From Helicobacteraceae bacterium (GTDB taxonomy: Bacteria > Campylobacterota > Campylobacteria > Campylobacterales > SZUA-545): DNA of 6,841 nucleotides. The translations under genes were made by a program, and so were the position numbers. Below are positions 1 to 5,424 of this stretch, piece after piece (the first letter of the stretch is position 1; every line of letters starts with the position of its first letter). The notes beneath the pieces are model-generated. The model was not told the DNA's origin and searched no databases. It saw only the letters and a program-made list of their open reading frames with translations. Location: the NCBI GenBank assembly GCA_031276985.1, contig JAISMA010000019.1:1-6841 (forward strand). The letters run 5' to 3'.

Positions 1-177
1 CAAGGTTTTATGCTCGCGCATTGAAGCGAAGCGAAAACCCTTTACTAGCAAAATCAAGCGTAGAAATAATGCTGTGAGAGAAACGATGAGAGGATACAAA
101 CCGAATTCGCCAATATCAAAAAGCGATTGAAGCGGAAACGGCGCGAAGCGTCCTTTGTAAGCGTAAAGCGCGGTCAT
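1..177 (-). CDS. Possible truncated gene for a hydrophobic protein (left edge)
   Basis: A minus-strand frame opens with ATG at 177, 11 bases after the stop of the cysteine-rich gene, and stays open for 59 codons to the window edge. It has a hydrophobic stretch at about residues 27-46 (YPLIVSLTALFLRLILLV) followed by basic residues, as in a membrane protein. Same strand and short spacing favour a next gene in the operon. Against it: no good ribosome binding site, less typical codons than the neighbours, and open plus-strand frames over the same bases (2-127 and 3-77) that could be the end of a convergent gene. I do not recognise the product. Confidence 0.3.
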   Translation of the reverse strand, partial: MTALYAYKGRFAPFPLQSLFDIGEFGLYPLIVSLTALFLRLILLVKGFRFASMREHKTL

Positions 178-184
178 AGCGCTT
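166..184. repeat. Inverted repeat after the cysteine-rich gene
   Basis: AAGCGC and GCGCTT form a perfect six-base stem around a seven-base loop. On the plus strand it is followed by AT-rich, partly T-rich sequence; on the minus strand no T tract follows. The loop holds the start codon (177) of the truncated left-edge frame. It may be a weak terminator for a convergent gene, an element near the next start, or chance in GCGC-rich DNA. Confidence 0.35.
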
Positions 185-188
185 ATAT

Positions 189-359
189 TTATTGTTGTTG
201 GTTTTTGGGAGGTTTGCGTTTAACCGCGGCGTTTGAGGGCGAATTTGGCGATGAAAAAACAAATTTACCATACAGAACGCAGCCTTTGCATCCCGGTTCG
301 CATTGTTTCTTTAACAATACGCAACGATCGGCGCTATAGTGTCGACATGAAAACGACAT
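189..359 (-). CDS. Cysteine-rich small protein, 56 aa, unknown function
   Basis: A 56-residue frame with ATG start, AAAGGA six bases upstream and TAA stop. Cysteines at 5, 13, 20, 24 and 27 give C-x7-C-x6-C-x3-C-x2-C, with His7 close by. The core CEPGCKGCVLYGK (20-32) looks like a compact metal-binding or disulfide-bonded module. Residues 36-56 are rich in Pro, Asn, Lys and Gln and probably disordered. There is no signal peptide or membrane helix, so a cytoplasmic zinc or iron-sulfur site is more likely than secretion (inference). Codon choice matches the neighbours. The style reminds me of short uncharacterised MSFxC proteins in Campylobacterota, but that is memory, not a search. It lies downstream of the hydrolase gene on the same strand. 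An opposite-strand frame (127-339) is its shadow. Confidence 0.75.
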   Translation of the reverse strand: MSFSCRHYSADRCVLLKKQCEPGCKGCVLYGKFVFSSPNSPSNAAVKRKPPKNQQQ

Positions 360-465
360 ACTTTATCCTTTCACTAATTTAATTTTGCGGATTGATATTT
401 TACGCGCCAACCGCTTAACGCGCCCTACCCAGCTAGACCTGTCCAAACATATTAACGGCGCTATA
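360..465. other. Short intergenic region between hydrolase and cysteine-rich gene
   Basis: 106 bases without a gene. It contains the ribosome binding site at 366-371 and an AT-rich stretch before it. I see no clear hairpin with a T tract and no convincing -35/-10 pair. Confidence 0.6.
366..371 (-). promoter_or_regulatory. Ribosome binding site of the cysteine-rich small protein gene
   Basis: AAAGGA on the minus strand, six bases before ATG 359. Its strength and spacing are among the best arguments that the 56-codon frame is translated. Confidence 0.75.
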
Positions 466-1545
466 TTATTCGATTGCGAAGCGCTCGCCTACTTTCATAA
501 TTTTTATTCGCTTGGATAATTCCTCGTCGTTTTTAAGGCGCGAGTCAATATCATGAAGCGGGTATAGATAGTGTTCGTCGCCAAGTTGTATAACCCCTAA
601 ATGCATTGGCATGGTAATTTTTGCGTTTAACTCTTTTGCGGCGAGAAAAAACTCGTCGATATTGAGATGTTGATAATGCATAAACCACCTTGGCTCATAA
701 GCGCCAGCGCCTATCAAAGCGTAGTCGATTGAATAGCGCTCGCCAAACTCTTCAAAACCTCTAAAATATCCCGTGTCTCCAGAAAAATATATCGTTTTGC
801 TTCCTTCGATTAAAAAACCGCCCCATAGCGTAGAATCAACGCCCTGCCCTACCTTTAATGACCAGTGTTGCGCGGGCAAAAACGTATAGACGATCGCGCC
901 GATCGTTACGCTGTCGTACCAATCAAGCTCGTATATCTCTTTTGCGCCTAAACTTTTGAAATATTCGCCCATATTAAGACCCGCGATAAATATCGCCTCT
1001 TTTTTAATAAGTTCTTCTATGCTTTGCGTATCTAAATGATCGTAGTGATTATGGCTTATTAACACAATAGGTTTTTGCGAAACGACGCCAAAATCAAACG
1101 GAGTCTTAACGTTTTTGGAGGCTAAACCAGCGCGATCGGACAGTAGCGGATCCAGAAAAATCGTCGCGCCGTCGAGTTTAATTATAAACGAAGCGTGTCC
1201 CGCAAAAGATATGGAGTTATTATTGTCCGCGAGATATTTATAATCGTTTTGAATATATTGGTAACTATCCGTATCGAAAGCGGGCGTTTGAAAACGTTTT
1301 GCGAAAATTTTGCGCGGCGCTAGAGAAAAAAACGACTTTCTTTCAAGCCATGGGTTGAAAAACCTGCCGTTTTTATCTATATGTTCGGCATGAAGCAAAG
1401 CGACGTCGTAAGATTTTGCCCTCTCTCGCCACGCTTGCTCGTCAAACTCGGGCTGTTTTACGCGCGCTATGCCAGCGACTATTATTACGACAAATCCAAT
1501 AACGGCAAACTTTATTAAACGCTTTCGGTTACCGATAAAACGCAT
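466..1545 (-). CDS. Membrane-anchored MBL-fold hydrolase, NAPE-PLD-like
   Basis: A 359-residue metallo-beta-lactamase-fold hydrolase (Lactamase_B_2 type). An N-terminal hydrophobic segment at about 11-29 after basic residues predicts a membrane anchor with the catalytic domain outside the cytoplasm. Residues about 60-85 (RFFNPWLERKSFF) and SFAGHASFIIKLDG at 112-125 resemble the entry to NAPE-PLD-like domains. Ligands are H165, H167, D169, H170 (SHNHYDHLD), H227, D257 (SGDTG) and H315; order and spacing closely follow those I recall for human NAPE-PLD. GAYEPRWFMHYQHLN at 281-295 is also typical. The family cleaves phosphodiester or related bonds in lipids or small molecules; the substrate here cannot be read. 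It starts 33 bases after fliY and may be co-transcribed, though no flagellar role is known. Confidence 0.88.
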   Translation of the reverse strand: MRFIGNRKRLIKFAVIGFVVIIVAGIARVKQPEFDEQAWRERAKSYDVALLHAEHIDKNGRFFNPWLERKSFFSLAPRKIFAKRFQTPAFDTDSYQYIQNDYKYLADNNNSISFAGHASFIIKLDGATIFLDPLLSDRAGLASKNVKTPFDFGVVSQKPIVLISHNHYDHLDTQSIEELIKKEAIFIAGLNMGEYFKSLGAKEIYELDWYDSVTIGAIVYTFLPAQHWSLKVGQGVDSTLWGGFLIEGSKTIYFSGDTGYFRGFEEFGERYSIDYALIGAGAYEPRWFMHYQHLNIDEFFLAAKELNAKITMPMHLGVIQLGDEHYLYPLHDIDSRLKNDEELSKRIKIMKVGERFAIE

Positions 1546-1552
1546 CAAATCA

Positions 1553-1557
1553 TCCTT
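1553..1557 (-). promoter_or_regulatory. Ribosome binding site of the hydrolase gene
   Basis: AAGGA on the minus strand, seven bases before ATG 1545. It favours that ATG over the TTG codon immediately upstream at 1548-1546. Confidence 0.7.
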
Positions 1558-1578
1558 AACGAAAGCAATAACGAGTGA

Positions 1579-2439
1579 TTAACTTTTTAACTGCTCTAAG
1601 CGCTCGCGTTTTGTGCCGATCGAGGTAATCTGTACGCCAAAATTACCGTCGACGATCACCACCTCGCCTTCGGCGATTTTCTTATTATCCACCAGAATAT
1701 CCAGCGGCTCGTTGGCAAGCTGATCTAACTCCACGATCGATCCAATATCCATATTGATTACGTCGCGCAAAAGCATCTGTTTTTTGCCTATTCGCACGCG
1801 CACGATCAAACGCACGTCCATTAACAGTTGAATGTTTTTGCTTTCTTCGGGCGTAAGCGACGAATGTTCGCGCGGCGTAACGCCGACTTGCGCGTTTTCC
1901 GCTCGGCGCGGCGGCGTTTGCGGCGCGGCGGCTTTATCGATCGCGCTCGCCACGTCCTGATCGATTGCAAACATAATGACGCTTTCGATCCCGCCGATAG
2001 AGAAGTTAAACGTAAACATTTTCGCAAATCGTCCAAGCTCCGCCAAATCGCCCTGATCGATAAATTTCGCTTCGCCGATCTTAATAGCAAATTTGGCGAT
2101 CTCGTTTTGCGCGGCAAGCGAGCTTGAGAGCGCGCCAAAAATCTGCGAAATTATCTCTTTGGTCGCGTCGAGTTCGTCGTTGTCCATCGTTTCTTTGCTC
2201 TCGCCCGATCCGCCAAGCATCATATCCGACAGCGCGGAGCCAAGTTGCGGCGGTATAAGCGCGCGCCCTTTGCCAAGCGCGGGACCAGAAAAATCCAGAT
2301 CGATCGTAGCGACTGGCGCGACGACGGTGGAATCATGGTTTAGCGCGCTCTCGTCCTTGAGCGCGACCGTTGGCGTTGAGCCGAGCAGACCATTCACGGT
2401 GGCGACTATCTCTTTTTGCAAAAGTTCGATAAAACTCAT
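1579..2439 (-). CDS. fliY: Flagellar motor switch protein FliY
   Basis: A 286-residue C-ring protein of the FliN/FliY family, about the length known in Helicobacter and Campylobacter. Residues about 45-165 form a CheC-like domain, 170-200 a proline-rich linker, and 203-276 a SpoA (FliN-like) domain with LLMDVRLIVRVRIGKKQMLL at 205-224. In Bacillus and Thermotoga FliY the CheC-like part removes phosphate from CheY-P with a D/S-x3-E-x2-N-x21-P signature. Here D91 and E95 fit, but the asparagine position is S98 and the proline position is K120, so phosphatase activity is doubtful (inference). It could be mistaken for FliN, but FliN is much shorter and lacks the CheC-like part. The ATG overlaps the fliM stop; AAAGG lies nine bases upstream. 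Confidence 0.94.
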   Translation of the reverse strand: MSFIELLQKEIVATVNGLLGSTPTVALKDESALNHDSTVVAPVATIDLDFSGPALGKGRALIPPQLGSALSDMMLGGSGESKETMDNDELDATKEIISQIFGALSSSLAAQNEIAKFAIKIGEAKFIDQGDLAELGRFAKMFTFNFSIGGIESVIMFAIDQDVASAIDKAAAPQTPPRRAENAQVGVTPREHSSLTPEESKNIQLLMDVRLIVRVRIGKKQMLLRDVINMDIGSIVELDQLANEPLDILVDNKKIAEGEVVIVDGNFGVQITSIGTKRERLEQLKS

Positions 2440-3503
2440 TACGCTTCGCCTTTGAACGCTTGTATTTTCTTGCGTCGTTCGTCTTCTAGACGCGCTAATA
2501 TCTCTTTTACGTCGTCGTGTTCGGTGCGTATCGCCTCTTCGACCTCGACGGTTTTGCGAAACCTGCTTAATCCAAGTTTGGCGATAAACTTATCCTCGCC
2601 GTCAATGCACAGCACAGCCGTGTCGTTCGCGGGACGATTTAAGATCAAAATATCGCCGTTTTTCAACTCGAATAGCTCGCGTAATGTTAGCTTAGCGTCG
2701 CCTATAATCGCTTCCAAACTGACTCTCGCGCCGCCAAGCAGGGTTTTAAGCTCCCTGTTGCGCGATTTTTTGGAGCTTGTGTCGCTAATCATAATATCCC
2801 GCGCCGCGAGTTTTGGCAAGATCGGCTCTAAAGCGATCACGGGATAGCAGATATTCATCATGCCGCTGGTGTGTCCGATGATGATCTCCATTACCACCAT
2901 TACTACGATCTCGTTTTGCGCGACGATCTGTATCACGTTTGGGCTGGACTCTTTTGCCTCCACAAGCGGATAAAGTTCGGTTACGGGCGACCACGCGTCT
3001 TTTAAGTTTTGCATAATCACGCGCAGAATCGTATCAAGCAGATTTAGCTCGATGTCGGTGAAATCGCGGTTGGCGTCGTACGCTTCGCCTTTGCCGCCAA
3101 GTAGCCGATCGACCATAGGAAACGCAATCGCCGAATTAATCTCCAAAACGCCGCTACCTTCTAGCGGCTTCATTGAAAAAACGTTGAAACTTGTCGGCGA
3201 GGGCAAACTCATCAGAAATTCGCCGTAAGTCATCTGATCGACCGAATGCAGTTGAATCTCCACGATCGATCGCATCACGGACGAAATTTGCGACGAAAGC
3301 GCGCGCACCATTTTGTCGTGAATAGACCTAAAAGCGCGAAGCTGCTCTTTGCTGACGCGGTTTGGGCGCTTGAAATCGTACAGCGTAACTTGACGCTGCT
3401 CCACCCTCTTTTCTTTTTTGAGCAGTTGTTCCGGCGTGGTCTGATCGTCGTCGACCGCCTCAAGCAGCGCGTCAATTTCTTCTTGGCTAAGAATATCCGC
3501 CAC
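2439..3503 (-). CDS. fliM: Flagellar motor switch protein FliM
   Basis: A 354-residue C-ring protein at the cytoplasmic base of the flagellar motor; it binds phosphorylated CheY and switches the direction of rotation. The N-terminal peptide LSQEEIDALLEAV (5-17) is the CheY-P binding motif. The middle CheC-like domain spans about 45-235 with LLGGKGE at 134-140 (the GGxG signature that contacts FliG). The C-terminal SpoA domain spans about 255-322 and pairs with FliN/FliY. A charged helical tail follows at 325-354, longer than I would expect from enteric FliM. The start is GTG, placed directly after the fliA TAA with no spacer and backed by AAGGA. The stop overlaps fliY by one base (TAATG). Confidence 0.96.
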   Translation of the reverse strand: MADILSQEEIDALLEAVDDDQTTPEQLLKKEKRVEQRQVTLYDFKRPNRVSKEQLRAFRSIHDKMVRALSSQISSVMRSIVEIQLHSVDQMTYGEFLMSLPSPTSFNVFSMKPLEGSGVLEINSAIAFPMVDRLLGGKGEAYDANRDFTDIELNLLDTILRVIMQNLKDAWSPVTELYPLVEAKESSPNVIQIVAQNEIVVMVVMEIIIGHTSGMMNICYPVIALEPILPKLAARDIMISDTSSKKSRNRELKTLLGGARVSLEAIIGDAKLTLRELFELKNGDILILNRPANDTAVLCIDGEDKFIAKLGLSRFRKTVEVEEAIRTEHDDVKEILARLEDERRKKIQAFKGEA

Positions 3504-4205
3504 TTACGCCATCCTTTCGCGTATTTTGCGCGTAACGTTTTTGATAATCTGCGATATGCGCGACTCGGTTATATTCAAAATATCGCTAATCTCTTTTAGG
3601 TTTAACTCCTCGTAAAAATAAAGCTGAATAATCGTCTGTTCGCGCTCGTTCATGCGCGAAAGCGCGATCGTAACCTGTTCGATCGCTTCGTCTATTAACA
3701 CCTTTTTTTCCACTTCGTCTTCGCCGCCAAAAATCTGTATCTGCTCGTCAAGAGGCATAAGCGATCCTATATCGCCCGCGTCGCGCGCTTTTTGTATTTT
3801 TGATATGTCTTCTTTTAGCGCCTCCGCGAGATATTCGTCGCTAGGTTCTTCGTTGTGTTCGCCAAAGTAAGAGATTATAAGTTTTTCCACGTCTTTGATC
3901 ATCTTGCGATCGCCTCGGCTTAACGTGTCGAGACTTCGCAAAAAATCCAGCATCGCGCCATGCACGCGCTTTTTCGCAAAGCCCCAGAAACTGTCGTTTA
4001 GCTCCGCGTCGTAACGCCGCGCTAGTTTGATAAGCTCCTCCGCGCCGATCGAGATTAGATCGCTCGCTTCTATGCTTGCGGGCAGTCGCTCTTTCATTCT
4101 GTGCGCCATCGCTTTTACGGCGGGCAAGAATCGCACGGCAAGATCGTTTAGCGCGTCTTGGCGTTGCGCGGCGTAAGCGTTCGGCGCGTTTTGCCTTAGG
4201 CTCAT
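3504..4205 (-). CDS. fliA: Flagellar sigma factor FliA (sigma-28)
   Basis: A 233-residue alternative sigma factor that directs RNA polymerase to late flagellar promoters such as that of the major flagellin. Region 2 spans about 23-92 and includes the family segment GAMLDFLRSLD at 83-93, involved in -10 recognition. A shorter sigma-3 region is at about 95-160. Region 4 is at about 174-228, with a helix-turn-helix at 203-224 (NLKEISDILNITESRISQII) for the -35 element. Length is normal for the family. GAGGA six bases upstream supports the start, and the ATG overlaps the stop of the preceding membrane protein gene (ATGA). The stop is followed at once by the fliM start. No flgM (anti-sigma factor) is in the window. 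Confidence 0.95.
   Translation of the reverse strand: MSLRQNAPNAYAAQRQDALNDLAVRFLPAVKAMAHRMKERLPASIEASDLISIGAEELIKLARRYDAELNDSFWGFAKKRVHGAMLDFLRSLDTLSRGDRKMIKDVEKLIISYFGEHNEEPSDEYLAEALKEDISKIQKARDAGDIGSLMPLDEQIQIFGGEDEVEKKVLIDEAIEQVTIALSRMNEREQTIIQLYFYEELNLKEISDILNITESRISQIIKNVTRKIRERMA
3512..3516 (-). promoter_or_regulatory. Ribosome binding site of fliM (supports GTG start)
   Basis: AAGGA on the minus strand within the last codons of fliA, eight bases before GTG 3503. It supports the non-ATG start directly after the fliA TAA. Confidence 0.7.
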
Positions 4206-4543
4206 ACCGATTCCTCGTTTTTGAGCGCGTTGGTCTCTTTTTCAAGGGATCTGATAAAGCCGATTGAATCGCGGATATATATCTCTCGTTTTTCAATTTG
4301 GGCGCGCGCTTTATCAAGCTGGGTTTCGTAGTATTCAGAACCTAGTTTATATGCGGTTTTCACGTCGCTATAGCGCACAAAAAAACCGCTTGCGGCAAGC
4401 GCTATCATATAAAAAATAAAAGTGATCGCCACACAGACGTAGATCATCATAAGCGGCTCAAAATTGGCTAAAAGCGTAAAAATAAGCCCCACAAAAAAAC
4501 CGCTTGCCGTGAGAAAAAATATAAAGTTGTCGGCGCGTATCAT
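4202..4543 (-). CDS. Small two-helix membrane protein between flhG and fliA (Cj0062c/HP1033 position)
   Basis: A 113-residue protein of unknown function. Two hydrophobic segments at about residues 6-27 and 32-56 predict membrane helices. The rest, about 60-113, is charged and helical in character (ARAQIEKREIYIRDS and similar) and probably lies in the cytoplasm as a coiled coil. Both helices contain the same ASGFFV hexapeptide, encoded by an exact 18-base repeat. ATG 4543 was preferred, since AG-rich sequence precedes it. A TTG at 4558 would add five residues and overlap the flhG stop but has no ribosome site. The stop overlaps the fliA start by four bases. A small membrane protein gene sits in this slot in C. 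jejuni and H. pylori as I recall, so the position suggests a flagellar role, but no function can be read from the sequence. Confidence 0.85.
   Translation of the reverse strand: MIRADNFIFFLTASGFFVGLIFTLLANFEPLMMIYVCVAITFIFYMIALAASGFFVRYSDVKTAYKLGSEYYETQLDKARAQIEKREIYIRDSIGFIRSLEKETNALKNEESV
4376..4393 (-). repeat. 18-base direct repeat, copy 2
   Basis: On the minus strand this reads GCAAGCGGTTTTTTTGTG. It is identical to the copy at 4490-4507, which lies 114 bases (38 codons) upstream in the same frame, so both encode the ASGFFV part of a membrane helix. It includes a run of seven T. Confidence 0.9.
4379..4401 (-). terminator. Terminator-like hairpin inside the gene upstream of fliA
   Basis: On the minus strand CGCTTG and CAAGCG form a perfect six-base-pair stem around a three-base loop (CCG), followed by G and seven T. 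This is the shape of a weak intrinsic terminator in the direction of transcription. It lies in the coding sequence for the second membrane helix, about 175 bases before the fliA start. Translating ribosomes would normally mask it, so any effect would appear only when translation of this gene is low. The codons alone may explain it; I rate it as possible. Confidence 0.3.
4490..4507 (-). repeat. 18-base direct repeat, copy 1
   Basis: Identical to 4376-4393 over 18 bases and in the same reading frame of the small membrane protein gene. It lies in the first predicted helix. Only the other copy is preceded by a full hairpin arm. Confidence 0.9.
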
Positions 4544-4554
4544 AACCTGCTCTT

Positions 4555-5424
4555 TCAAAACTGATCGAGTAGCCGTTTGAAAAACCCTCTAAAACCGCTT
4601 CCCTCCTTTGCTTCAAGCATTCCGCGTTCCATAAGCCGTAGCAAAGAGCCTAAAATCTCGCTTAATCTAGCGGTCGATCTGGAATTCGCAATCTCTTTTG
4701 AAAAGAGGTATCGCCCGCGAACGCTTCTGGTTACGTCGTTATCGCGCGGCAACGTTCCAAGCAGTTTCAAATCGACGTTTGGCAGATTTTTCGCCGCGAC
4801 TTTGGCGATCTTCTCGTAAACCTGCTCGCCTTCGCGATCGCTTTGGGTTTGGTTGATAATCATTAGTAGTCGTCTAGGAGCGTCGGACAACACTTTAAGC
4901 ATTGCGTAAGCGTCGGTGATCGCGGCGGGATCGGGCGTTGCGATAATCAGCGTTTCGTCGGCGGCGTTCAGAAAGGTTTGCACGCTATCGCCAATGCCCG
5001 CGCCCGTATCCACGACGAGATAATCGAGAAAATCCAGCTTTTTGATCTCGTCGTAGAATCTTTCCAGCGCGTAACGCTCGCCAAATTTCAGTATATCGCC
5101 GCCGCTTTCGCCCGGAACCAGATAAAACGTTTTATCAAGTTGCATCAAAATATCTTCCACGCCGCATTCGCCGCGCATAAGATTCAAAATGGTTTTTTCG
5201 GGCTTAACGCCTAACATTACGTCAAGATTCGCAAGCCCAATATCCGCGTCAAGCAAGCCGACTTGATAGCCTTTTTGCGCCAAAAGCCAGCCCAAATTGG
5301 CGCTGATCGTCGTTTTGCCCACGCCGCCCTTGCCGCTTGTTATGGCGATAAACTTTGTTTTAGCGTTTTTGCCCGCGTTTTGCGAGCTTACGATCTCGGC
5401 GAGTTTTTGCGCTTGATTGCTCAT
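4555..5424 (-). CDS. flhG: Flagellar number regulator FlhG (MinD-like ATPase)
   Basis: A 289-residue ParA/MinD-type ATPase (also called YlxH or FleN) that limits flagellar number and works with FlhF at the pole and membrane. The deviant Walker A box GKGGVGKTT is at 31-39, the DAD motif of switch I at 59-61, and DTGAG of switch II at 139-143. The last 12 or so residues (GFRGFFKRLLDQF) alternate hydrophobic and basic residues, as expected of an amphipathic membrane-targeting helix. The N-terminus has NQAQKLA at 3-9, a weakened form of the DQAxxLR motif by which Bacillus FlhG stimulates the FlhF GTPase. The start is supported by GAGG seven bases upstream. The ATG overlaps the flhF stop (ATGA), suggesting translational coupling and fixed stoichiometry of the pair. 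Confidence 0.95.
   Translation of the reverse strand: MSNQAQKLAEIVSSQNAGKNAKTKFIAITSGKGGVGKTTISANLGWLLAQKGYQVGLLDADIGLANLDVMLGVKPEKTILNLMRGECGVEDILMQLDKTFYLVPGESGGDILKFGERYALERFYDEIKKLDFLDYLVVDTGAGIGDSVQTFLNAADETLIIATPDPAAITDAYAMLKVLSDAPRRLLMIINQTQSDREGEQVYEKIAKVAAKNLPNVDLKLLGTLPRDNDVTRSVRGRYLFSKEIANSRSTARLSEILGSLLRLMERGMLEAKEGSGFRGFFKRLLDQF

Noticed and set aside
127..339. Plus-strand frame of 70 codons beginning with TTG
   Set aside because: It overlaps the cysteine-rich gene antisense, starts with TTG without a ribosome site, and has no recognisable protein character.
251..382. Plus-strand ATG frame of 43 codons
   Set aside because: Antisense to the cysteine-rich gene, no ribosome binding site and no protein-like features.
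397..410. TAAAAT -10-like box and TTGGCGCG resembling a sigma-54 -24 element
   Set aside because: No matching -35 for the first. For the second, the -12 position has AT instead of GC at the required spacing.
1579..2439. Reading this gene as fliN
   Set aside because: The SpoA domain matches FliN, but the extra CheC-like N-terminal domain and the 286-residue length identify FliY.
3841..4317. Arginine-rich minus-strand frame of 158 codons
   Set aside because: It is a shadow of fliA and the small membrane protein gene in another frame; its composition is typical of a misread GC-rich frame.
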